From positions 197,029 to 237,435 of the forward strand of contig NZ_LJYG01000085.1 of assembly GCF_001440035.1 (NCBI RefSeq): a DNA stretch of 40,407 nucleotides. Reading direction: 5' to 3'. The notes beneath the pieces were generated by a model. It searched no databases, was not told the DNA's origin, and saw only the letters and a program-made list of their open reading frames with translations. Shown here piece by piece: positions 33,190 to 40,407 of the stretch; the stretch's first letter is position 1, and each line of letters opens with the position of its first letter. This DNA comes from Bradyrhizobium manausense (lineage in GTDB: Bacteria; Pseudomonadota; Alphaproteobacteria; Rhizobiales; Xanthobacteraceae). A program made the translations under genes and the position numbers.

Positions 33190-33651
33190 TCAGCCGAGCA
33201 ATCCATCGAACTTCGACGGCGGAGCTGGCGGGTTGATGCCGCTGAGCCGCAGCCGCCCGGATGGTGTCAAACCAAACGCCGCGCCATAGCGCAGCATGTC
33301 GTTCATCGCCCGCGAGCTGATACGAACTAGCGGATTGACACGCTGATGGCCCTCAGCGGTGGCGATCGTCAGGGTGCCCTCGCGTGCGAGAGCATCCTCC
33401 GCCTGTCGCCACGTGGCGTAGGCGGCGCAGTAGACGCTGAACGGGGCGACATCAAGAACGGTGAGCAAGTTGAGCCGATGCAGTTCGGGCGCCAGCTCCA
33501 GCCACGCTTCGCGCGCGTAGCCACGCAGATGACGCGGCGCCGGAGGGCATTCCTCGGCGCGAGCAGGCTCAGGCGGGACCCGGGCGCGGCGCTTGCCGGG
33601 GTTGCCCTTGGGCAGGTGGAGATGTGGATGTTCAGGCGGCGGACCGGGCAT
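33190..33651 (-). CDS. P27-type phage terminase small subunit, orphan
   Basis: The 153-residue product fits the P27 family of phage terminase small subunits, which recognise phage DNA and recruit the large subunit. Family features are HLPKGNPGKRRARVP near the start, then REAWLELAPELHRLNLLTVLDVAPFSVYCAAYATWRQAEDAL, and the C-terminal block AMNDMLRYGAAFGLTPSGRLRLSG. The ATG at 33651 has AAAAGGAG 7 bases upstream, an excellent ribosome site, so the gene looks intact. No large terminase, portal or capsid gene follows; downstream is degenerate. It is thus either a prophage remnant or a captured gene in the island. Confidence 0.85.
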   Translation of the reverse strand: MPGPPPEHPHLHLPKGNPGKRRARVPPEPARAEECPPAPRHLRGYAREAWLELAPELHRLNLLTVLDVAPFSVYCAAYATWRQAEDALAREGTLTIATAEGHQRVNPLVRISSRAMNDMLRYGAAFGLTPSGRLRLSGINPPAPPSKFDGLLG

Positions 33652-33978
33652 GATAGGCTCCTTTTCCAGTCTCGGACGCAGGAGTCTACCACAGGCTAAA
33701 GCTGCCGACTCGGGCGCGCTTTCCGAGCGCAGTTATGGGTCTGATCTGCCGGTCGGGCGGCAGTGTGTTGTCTAGTTCAGCCGTAGCGCTCTGTATCGTG
33801 CGGAAGCAAAAGTGGGAAAGTTGCGCGCCACGTAAGGGGCTGACACAAAAACGATTTTAGCGAAGCAAGACGTCGCGGCGTATCGCCTTGACTCGCAAGA
33901 GTACTCCGGGGACTATTCTGCCTCAGATTGAACTCCTCTCGGCGCGTGACTTTAGACCGGAGTGAGGGGGCAACGCCA
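33652..33978. other. Divergent control region of terminase and cyclase-like genes
   Basis: It holds divergent promoters for the terminase small subunit and the large gene at 33979. A -35-like TTGACT occurs at 33888-33893, but no convincing -10 follows at normal spacing. No gene seen. Confidence 0.4.
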
Positions 33979-36900
33979 GTGACACGCCGGCATGAAAGCG
34001 GGATTGCGGTACGGCAAGAACCTGGAGCACAGGCAAGGATCTACTCCGCGTCGCACTATGCTGTGAGGATCCAACCCGGCAAGGCGGAACGTCCTCGCCC
34101 CGGCAAGAATTGGGCACAGAATGCCGGCTCACCTAGCCGCAATAAGAGCTCAGCGCGAAGGCTTGCAACCGAACGAAAATACGTATCGATTCTTCGAGCA
34201 GACCTACACCGCTCCTCGGATTTGGTCACTGGTCTCGAGCTAGAAGAATCAGTCGCGCGCCTTGCGCCGGCGCTGGAGCAGATGCGAATAGCCGTTCATC
34301 AGTACGGCGGCATCATCCACCGTGAGATGGGCGATGGGCTTTTCGCTGTGTTCGGTGCGCCGGTGGCCGACGACCTACACGCTGTAATGGCTTGCTTCGC
34401 CGCGCTTGAGTTGCTGCGCCGAATTGACGCGCTGGGGGATGCTCGTATCCGCGTACGGGTCGGAGTGCATTCGGGCTTAGTGCTCGCTGGCCCGCGACAG
34501 TTAGACTACACCCGGATGTATGACTTCGACGGTCCGTCGCTAATTATGGCAGAACGCTTGCAGGCAGTTGCGGAAGCCGGCCAAGCGCTCGCGTCCGAAG
34601 CGTGCCGAGTGCTCGCTAAGGGCTACATTCAATTCGGGCCTGCGAAAAGGCATGCCTTGAAGGGGTTCGCCGAGCCTGTGCTCGTTCATCCCATAGAAGG
34701 CGTTGGTGAGTTGTCGAAATGGCGGGTTACCTTGGGTCGTGGTACCGCAGCGTTCGTTGGGCGAGAGGCAGAATTGTCGCACTTGCTCGCGCTTGGACAG
34801 ACAGCTGAGTCGGGGGCCGGCCATATCGCAGTCGTTTCCGGTGAACCGGGCGTTGGAAAATCGCGCCTGGTCCATGAAGCAGTCCATGTGCTGGTTCATA
34901 GTGGCTGGCAGGCGATAGAGGCAGAGTGCAGCTCCATTGTCGGGCATTCGCCTTTTTTCCTTCTGAAGCACATTCTTGCCAGCGCAGTATCGTCGTTGAG
35001 TGAGGCAGACACAGCAGCGCTCAAAACGGAACTAGCACCTGCACAGTCAAACGCCTTGGCGGTCTTTCTCAACGGCGCGGCTGCGGAATCTTTCCCGGTC
35101 TGGGCCAAGTTAACCCCTCGCGCGCGTGGGCGTGCCATCGTCGACATGACCTGCGCTGTATTGACCCGGAGAATTGCACAGCAGGCTACCTTGATTCTGA
35201 TTGAGGATGCTCAGTGGGCCGATGAGGCGAGTGCCCCTGCGCTTGAAGCAATTATGAACTTGGCGAAGCGCCTGCCGGTGCTCGTGCTTGTTACGGCTCG
35301 AACAGGGGACCTGCCCGCCTGGATCGAGCGTGAGTCGAGTACGCGAATGGAGCTGACACCATTAAAGCGTGATGCAGGACTTGCCATGCTCGACCATTTA
35401 CTTGGTCCATCAGCTCGCCTTCAGTCGCTAAAGGCACGCATTCTCGAGCACACGGGTGCCCTGCCGCTCTTCGTAGAAGAAGTCTGCCGCGGACTTGTTG
35501 ATGCCGGCAAGCTGACTGGGGCGTGGGGTGAATTTGAACCTGCGTTGAACGAGGCAGAACTCGGCGTCCCTTTGACGGTCCAAGGTGTGATCGCCAGCCG
35601 AATCGATCGACTGTCGCCACGCGAGAAGCGGGTCTTGCAAGTGGCCGCCGCCATCGGGCCGCAGGTGCCGAGCCGTTTGCTCCGGGCTATCTCGGCGATT
35701 GAGGAGTCGGTCTTTCGTCAGATCCTCACTGCCCTATTGGCAGCTGGTATGTTGACTTGGTCGCCCCAAGCGGGCGACGATGAGACCTCATTCCCGCACG
35801 AATGCGTGCGACAAGTGGCCTACGATGCCGCCCTAGAGTCCGACCGCGTCAAGCTGCATAAGCGTATTCTCGCTGAACTCGAGACTAATGCCGCCGCTGC
35901 TGAGAAGGGGCAAGAGCTCGCGGCCGTCATGGTGCACCACGCCGTTCAGGCGAAAGAGTGGGCGCGTGCAGCTGATCTAGCAGTAGCCATCGCGCGGCGG
36001 TGTTTTGGTCAATCCGCATTTTCAGATGCGAAGCGCCATTTCGAACTAGCAATAGCCTCGGTTGACAAAATGTCACCGTCACCTGCGCGTGAGGCAATCG
36101 CAATCGACCTCAGGATTGAAGCTCGTATGGCATACGGCAATACGGGCCAAGTCGGACGCTGGCTGAACTTGGCAAGAGAGGCTGAGGCCCGCGCGCTCGC
36201 GTCCGGCGACAAAATGCGGCGGATTCCCGCGTTGGCGATGCGCGCCGCGGCACTGAATTTTTGCGGCGCGCCGGCCGAAGCGATTGAGGCGGGAGAGGCC
36301 GCGGTGCGCGAATCGGCCCAAGGTGTCGATTTGGGGTGGCTGGCATATGCAGAATACGGATTGGGTCAGGCGCGCTTTGTGGCTGGACACTATGCTCAAG
36401 CCGTTGAAGTTCTGGAGCGCGCGTTTAGGCGGTTCCGCTTTGAAGGAGCATCGCCTCCTCCTGGCGGGGGCGCCCCACAGGCTGCGCTGCTTAGTAGTAT
36501 GATGATCTGTGTTAGCAGAACCGCGCTCGGCGACGACGAAGGAGCAGCGGCGGCGCAGGCGATGGCAGAAGAAATTGCTGTGGAGAACGAAGGCCCCACG
36601 GCGAGAATTGCTGCGGGGTTCAGCCATGGAGTTCTTCTGCTGTCGCGAGATGAGATCGAAGCCGCCGAGATGTCATTGGCGCACTCGCTCAAGCTCGCGC
36701 GCCAGCACGACGTGCACCTGTTCATCCCTGTGCTGGCCAATCAGCATGGGCTCGCGCTTGTACAACTCGGGTACGTGAAAGAGGCCCGACAAGCCTTTCA
36801 GGCGGCGCGTGACGAAGCTGAACTCCTTGGACACCGCTCGGCAGCTCTACGCGCGGAATTGGGCTTCGTGCTTTGCGACGCTACTTCTCCATCAAAGCTT

Positions 36901-37161
36901 CATACTGCGCTGGAAGCGGTTAGCCGCTGTGAGCAGAGTGCGCGGCAAGGCGGGTATCAACCTATCGAGCTAGAGGCACTGCTAATCAGGAGTGCTTTGC
37001 TTGGCAAGTTGGGAGTCAATGCATCGGGCGTCAGAAGTGCAGCAGCTGAAATGGCCACGCGCCTTGGTGCAATCGGAACGAAACGCGACGTTTGTCGACT
37101 GCTCAAGCGCTTATTGCACGTCCCAACTGTGGATTGCGGCGATGATTCTATTCTGAGCTAG
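33979..37161 (+). CDS. Cyclase-homology / AAA ATPase / TPR multidomain protein
   Basis: This 1060-residue cytosolic protein has a disordered N-terminus (1-60), then a class III cyclase-homology domain (about 65-240). A STAND/AAA-type ATPase follows (about 255-520; Walker A GEPGVGKS at 288-295, Walker B-like ILIEDAQWADE), then a long TPR-like helical region (about 620-1040). In the cyclase part both metal Asp are present (Asp75 in RADLHRSSD, Asp119 in EMGDGLFAVFG). The usual transition-state Asn is Ile189, while the partner Arg193 remains (SLIMAERL). It may therefore be catalytically weak and serve as a sensor or scaffold. The GTG at 33979 with GAGGGGG upstream is preferred to the TTG at 33928. 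A Tat-exported protein gene follows after 27 bases. Confidence 0.88.
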   Translation: MTRRHESGIAVRQEPGAQARIYSASHYAVRIQPGKAERPRPGKNWAQNAGSPSRNKSSARRLATERKYVSILRADLHRSSDLVTGLELEESVARLAPALEQMRIAVHQYGGIIHREMGDGLFAVFGAPVADDLHAVMACFAALELLRRIDALGDARIRVRVGVHSGLVLAGPRQLDYTRMYDFDGPSLIMAERLQAVAEAGQALASEACRVLAKGYIQFGPAKRHALKGFAEPVLVHPIEGVGELSKWRVTLGRGTAAFVGREAELSHLLALGQTAESGAGHIAVVSGEPGVGKSRLVHEAVHVLVHSGWQAIEAECSSIVGHSPFFLLKHILASAVSSLSEADTAALKTELAPAQSNALAVFLNGAAAESFPVWAKLTPRARGRAIVDMTCAVLTRRIAQQATLILIEDAQWADEASAPALEAIMNLAKRLPVLVLVTARTGDLPAWIERESSTRMELTPLKRDAGLAMLDHLLGPSARLQSLKARILEHTGALPLFVEEVCRGLVDAGKLTGAWGEFEPALNEAELGVPLTVQGVIASRIDRLSPREKRVLQVAAAIGPQVPSRLLRAISAIEESVFRQILTALLAAGMLTWSPQAGDDETSFPHECVRQVAYDAALESDRVKLHKRILAELETNAAAAEKGQELAAVMVHHAVQAKEWARAADLAVAIARRCFGQSAFSDAKRHFELAIASVDKMSPSPAREAIAIDLRIEARMAYGNTGQVGRWLNLAREAEARALASGDKMRRIPALAMRAAALNFCGAPAEAIEAGEAAVRESAQGVDLGWLAYAEYGLGQARFVAGHYAQAVEVLERAFRRFRFEGASPPPGGGAPQAALLSSMMICVSRTALGDDEGAAAAQAMAEEIAVENEGPTARIAAGFSHGVLLLSRDEIEAAEMSLAHSLKLARQHDVHLFIPVLANQHGLALVQLGYVKEARQAFQAARDEAELLGHRSAALRAELGFVLCDATSPSKLHTALEAVSRCEQSARQGGYQPIELEALLIRSALLGKLGVNASGVRSAAAEMATRLGAIGTKRDVCRLLKRLLHVPTVDCGDDSILS

Positions 37162-37188
37162 CGGTTTGATCCGCTGAAAGGAGGCGAT

Positions 37189-38583
37189 ATGGCCAGAGAC
37201 GAGCATACCAAGATTGACCAACCCAGTGAGCTGGATCGGCGAACGGTGTTGACGGGCGGCGCAGCGGTTGCAGCAACAGCTGCCCTGCCGCGGGCGAGTC
37301 TCGGTCAGTCAAACCCGAACGCAGTACAACCATTCGGAGCGATTTATAAGGATTTTGGGTACCTGCAGCATTTCAACCACGACAAATACTCCGCAGGCAA
37401 TATCCAGAATGTTCAAGATCTCATCAAGGGGAAAGGCAGCACTCCGGGATTGTTTCCGAACAGGAGCGCTCTGAAATGGGGCCTTTATCAACAAAGCGTG
37501 GAGCCGACCGCGGCAAACTGGGGCTCAACGCCGAAAAAAGGACAGGCCGCGTTCGACAAATGGCCTGACTTCTCTCAGGATGCTCGTGATGATCTGGAAA
37601 GGCAGCCTGCGACGTTTACTGATCCGAAGAACGCCATGAACCCGTTTGACACGACCCAGGTCGCGGCCAATCTCATGGAGCACCTCGACGAGGTCATTCG
37701 GATCGCACTTTGGGACCACGCCGTACCGATGAAAATCGTCGTCGGATCGAAGGAGGGACGCCATCATGGCCTGACTACCGAGTGGCAGCCCGCGCCGCAG
37801 CCGGGGACCAATCCCAATCTTCAATTAACTGGCCTGACAATAAACATGGATTGTCCGGACGGGGGGTGGGAAGGATACACGGTGTGGCGCAACCAATCGT
37901 CCACTGCGGAAATAACAAAGATTGTGGCGAGCTGGACAGTCCCACCAGCTCCAACAGGTCAAGACGGGCAAATCATATTCATCTTCATCGGTCTTGAAAG
38001 CGTTTCTGGCACAAACGCCACGGGAGGTATTTTGCAACCCGTTCTCCAGTGGACGGACTCTGGACCGAACGCTGGTTGGTACATCCGCAGCTGGTACGTT
38101 ACCGCCGCGTTCGACCCTTTGCAGTACCCACTGCTGCCCGATCCGAGTATCGCAGCGGACCAAGCCCATCTTGCGAACGAAAACCGCTGCTACTCTCAAG
38201 CAGTTCCGGTGCAAGCAAAAGATACAATCACGGGCACCATACAGGGCGGGAGAAACTCGACGACCGGAAAATTCGACTACATGTGTTCGTTAGAGGTTAA
38301 TGGCCAACATAAATCGGTTACCGATCTGTCGCTCACTGACATTCCGGAACCTGTTTATGCGGTCTGTGCCGTCGAAAGCTATGGGGCAGTGAATAAACCT
38401 CAGGACTACCCGGCCCCTCCGACCCCCGGGGCCGCTTCAATTACGCTGTCCTCGATCAACTTGCAGGTGCAAAATAACTCGGTGCACCCGATCCAGTGGG
38501 TCGACAACAAAAACAACTTGGGTCTCGACTTTAAGGCTACTCACAACATGGGCGGCGATAAGGTAGAGTTCAAACTGGCCTAA
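37189..38583 (+). CDS. Tat-exported protein, possibly G1 (eqolisin) peptidase-like
   Basis: The 464-residue protein starts with a twin-arginine signal (LDRRTVLTGGAAVAATAALPRASLG, Arg17-Arg18, cleavage near residue 40), so it is folded before export. Residues 40-190 have no recognised domain. The C-terminal half resembles the beta-sandwich of G1 glutamic peptidases: IVASWTVPPAPTGQDG, GGILQPVLQWTD with a Gln, and later VYAVCAVESYGAV with a Glu, which resemble the family's Gln/Glu blocks. This is a weak similarity and activity is unproven. The ATG has AAAGGAGG upstream. It follows the cyclase-homology gene by 27 bases, suggesting an operon in which the big protein controls or responds to the exported one. 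Confidence 0.75.
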   Translation: MARDEHTKIDQPSELDRRTVLTGGAAVAATAALPRASLGQSNPNAVQPFGAIYKDFGYLQHFNHDKYSAGNIQNVQDLIKGKGSTPGLFPNRSALKWGLYQQSVEPTAANWGSTPKKGQAAFDKWPDFSQDARDDLERQPATFTDPKNAMNPFDTTQVAANLMEHLDEVIRIALWDHAVPMKIVVGSKEGRHHGLTTEWQPAPQPGTNPNLQLTGLTINMDCPDGGWEGYTVWRNQSSTAEITKIVASWTVPPAPTGQDGQIIFIFIGLESVSGTNATGGILQPVLQWTDSGPNAGWYIRSWYVTAAFDPLQYPLLPDPSIAADQAHLANENRCYSQAVPVQAKDTITGTIQGGRNSTTGKFDYMCSLEVNGQHKSVTDLSLTDIPEPVYAVCAVESYGAVNKPQDYPAPPTPGAASITLSSINLQVQNNSVHPIQWVDNKNNLGLDFKATHNMGGDKVEFKLA

Positions 38584-38813
38584 CCACAAGAATCCAGGTT
38601 GCAATCGCCAAATGCTAGGGGCCGTCCACATCTGGCCCCGAGCGGCGGGCTTCCGCAATGACGACGATCCTGCAGTCTCGGAACTCGTGCTCCAGAAAAA
38701 CTCTTCTAACCTGCGGCCGTCAACGTTGGAGCGCCGCCGCGCTCGGAATGCTGCAGCTCCTGTTTTTTTTCGATCCGCCCCGCCCCATTTGTGAACGCCT
38801 GCGACAACCATTT

Positions 38814-39262
38814 TCATTCACTTGTTTGGGGATTGGATAATCGCCGCCAAAACTCGTCTGCCATTTGGTCGTAAAAGCCGAGCCCCTCGTCATCGGCAGC
38901 ACGTCCACGCTCCACGCGAGCATACCAAGCGCGAGCCAGCCGAAACAGACGACGAACTCGGTCTGATTCCGTGAGGTACTTCGCTGTATTCGCCGGATCG
39001 ACGATCGGAAGATACAGCGTCAACAGCGTCACCGGCATGACGTTCGGGATGACGTCGTACGCGCACATTCCTAGCTGCAAGGCCTGTTCTGTTACCTTGC
39101 CGTTCGTTGGCTGCAACAGCTCTTCGAGTGCAGCCTCAATGTCGAGCTCTCGCAGCTCTTCCCGCCGACGCCCGCTTCCCCAATATTCCTGCCAAAAAGC
39201 AAGAGCGTCGCGAGCAAGTTCACGGTGCCGAGCGAGGGGCTCATAATTATCTTCTCCAGCGC
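38814..39262 (-). pseudogene. 5'-truncated hypothetical gene cut by IS110 remnant
   Basis: The reading frame encodes about 148 residues of native-looking protein (GEDNYEPLARHRELARDALAFWQEYW to EFWRRLSNPQTSE), helix-rich, with the segment ALQLGMCAYDVIPNVMPVTLLTLYLPIV in the middle. The frame stays open to an ATG at 39314, but everything upstream of about 39262 is IS110-derived sequence, so its true start is missing. It is therefore probably a truncated gene of unknown function. Internal starts exist, but no ribosome site is evident. The IS fragment was joined here, or the gene was deleted together with the left end of the element. Confidence 0.65.
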
Positions 39263-39267
39263 GGCGC

Positions 39268-40260
39268 AAGCAACTCGACCGCTTCCGGGATCGCTTCACG
39301 GTGGCCGGTGCCAAGGATGATCGCCGCGACGCTCATGTGCTCGGAAGCTCATTGCGTACGGACTGTGCGGCCTTCCGCCAGCTTGCGGCCGACAATCCGG
39401 TGGTGATCGAGCTGCGCGAGTGGTCGCGCATGGCGGAGGAGCTGCAGCAGGAGCGCACGCGGCTTGCCAATCGCCTGCGTCAGCAGTTGTGGCGGTACTA
39501 TCCCCAAGCGGCCAAGCTGACCGACGATGTCGCCGACGACTGGTTCCTGGCACTTTGGCAAAAGGTGCCGACGCCGGACAGCGCGGCCAAGGCCAGCGAC
39601 AAGGCGATCGCGCGCATCCTCAGCGCCTATCGTATCCGCCGCCTCGATGCGGCGACGGTGCTCAAGACTTTGCGCGAGACACCCCTGCTCGTGGCACCGG
39701 GCACGACGGAGGCTGCGTGCGTGCATATCCGCAGCCTCGCGGCCCGTCTGCGCCTGGTCAATCAGCAAATCAAGGAAGCGCAGCACAGCCTGGACCGCCT
39801 GTGCGCCAAGCTCGAAGAACAGGAGAGCCCCGCGGGGCAGAATCCCGAGCAGTGTGACGTGGCGATCCTTCGCTCCTGGCCGGGAATCGGCAGGATCGTT
39901 CTTGCCACACTGCTCGTCGAGGCCACCGAGCCTCTGCGCAGACGAGACTACCACGCCTTGCGCGCCTTGGCAGGGGTCGCACCGGTGACGCGGCAAAGCG
40001 GCAAGCAACGCTTCGTGATCCGCCGCCTGGCCTGCAACAGGCGGCTGCAAAGCGCCGTTCATCACTGGTCGCGCGGCGCGCTTCAATACGACGCCGCAGC
40101 CCGGCGACGCTATGATGCTTTGCGGCAGCGCGGACACGGCCATGCGCGTGCGCTGCGTGGTGTGGGAGATCGCCTGCTCTTTGCCTTGTGCGCGACGCTC
40201 AAGCACCAGACGCCCTACGACGCAGACCACAACAGCGCGAAGATCTCGGCAGCAGGCTGA
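39268..40260 (+). pseudogene. IS110-family transposase, N-terminal DEDD part missing
   Basis: IS110 transposases have an N-terminal RuvC-like DEDD nuclease domain of about 100-130 residues and a C-terminal Tnp domain with a catalytic Ser. Here translation starts only at KQLDRFRDRFTVAGAKDDRRDAHVL, which is the end of the DEDD domain (the last Asp pair); everything before is lost. The C-terminal domain is intact in sequence: SWPGIGRIVLATLLVEA, ALRALAGVAPVTRQSGK and the terminal RYDALRQRGHGHARALRGVGDRLL. A GTG at 39301 could start a 319-residue peptide, but it would lack the catalytic core. The gene is therefore a remnant. Confidence 0.85.
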
Positions 40261-40332
40261 GCCGTTCCTTTGTTCGGCCGCATGCGACCGTTCCTTCGTC
40301 CCGACCTGCCGAACGCAAGAGCGCCGCGCGCA

Positions 40333-40393
40333 GACGCTGTCCAGGATGCCATAGGCACCGGCAAAGCCGGCGCGAAGCGTCCTGGATAGCGTC
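40333..40393 (+). ncRNA. Long hairpin in the IS110 3' flank, candidate bridge-RNA part
   Basis: Arms GACGCTGTCCAGGATGC (40333-40349) and GCGTCCTGGATAGCGTC (40377-40393) pair over 17 positions. Both non-Watson-Crick positions are G-U wobbles when read as plus-strand RNA. An inner stem CCGGC-AAA-GCCGG (40358-40370) completes the structure. It lies about 70 bases after the transposase stop. In the IS1111 group of IS110 elements a guide (bridge) RNA is encoded after the transposase; group membership here is not established. Confidence 0.4.
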
Positions 40394-40407
40394 GAGCACG
40401 GTGCTAT

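Larger units (their letters stand above)
39262..40407 (+). mobile_element. IS110-family element, left end missing
   Basis: The element is recognised from its transposase and the structured 3' flank. It begins abruptly around 39262 inside the transposase and continues to the window edge. No left terminal sequence or target duplication is visible, as expected after a deletion of the left end. Confidence 0.8.

Noticed and set aside
33888..33919. Sigma-70 promoter for the cyclase-like gene
   Set aside because: TTGACT is good, but the best -10 candidate (TATTCT) is 20 bases away, too far for a confident call.

Overview
The window is GC-rich DNA from an alphaproteobacterium, most likely Bradyrhizobium or a close relative. 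This rests on gene content: a Phasin_2 protein, a GcrA-type regulator, an orphan coxD/coxE-like pair, a sigma-54-driven dctA, and a biuret-hydrolase-like enzyme very similar to the rhizobial one I remember. No rRNA, tRNA or CRISPR array was seen.

Region by region. (1) 1-7060: mixed chromosomal genes: a secreted FecR-domain protein divergent from a TpsB/ShlB-type outer-membrane transporter, an exported alpha/beta hydrolase, a small c-type cytochrome, a phasin and small exported proteins. (2) 7065-9384: a compact regulatory locus. A GcrA-like gene and a DUF6456-like gene diverge from an S24/LexA-fold repressor, followed by a small unknown gene. Three related 15-bp dyads lie in the control regions. 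(3) 9398-14082: quinone oxidoreductase, a zinc-ribbon microprotein, MoxR/CoxD-type ATPase with a CoxE-type VWA partner, and two small unknown proteins. (4) 14091-29678: a nitrogen- and carbon-scavenging block. It holds a TetR / adenine-deaminase-like / NCS2 permease operon divergent from formamidase, dctA behind a sigma-54 promoter, a possible glycosidase-like protein, an allantoate-amidohydrolase-like enzyme, and a five-gene transport/hydrolysis operon plus a CMP/guanine-type deaminase, headed by a second sigma-54 promoter. The operon encodes a Tat-exported BMP-family binding protein, two permeases, a BiuH-like hydrolase and a double-domain ATPase. (5) 29679-40407: an accessory island. It starts with a P4-type tyrosine integrase and carries an orphan membrane protein, a lone P27-type terminase small subunit, a very large cyclase-homology/AAA/TPR protein followed by a Tat-exported possible G1-peptidase-like protein, and a 5'-truncated IS110-family element that also cuts off the 5' end of a neighbouring gene.

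How the parts may work together. In region 4 the sigma-54 promoters, the transporter and several C-N hydrolases (formamidase, BiuH-like, allantoate-hydrolase-like, two deaminases) suggest import and stepwise ammonia release from purine- or ureide-like compounds under nitrogen control. BiuH placed inside a BMP-type importer operon is the most interesting hint of a little-described pathway. Region 5 is modular foreign DNA whose right end lies outside the window.
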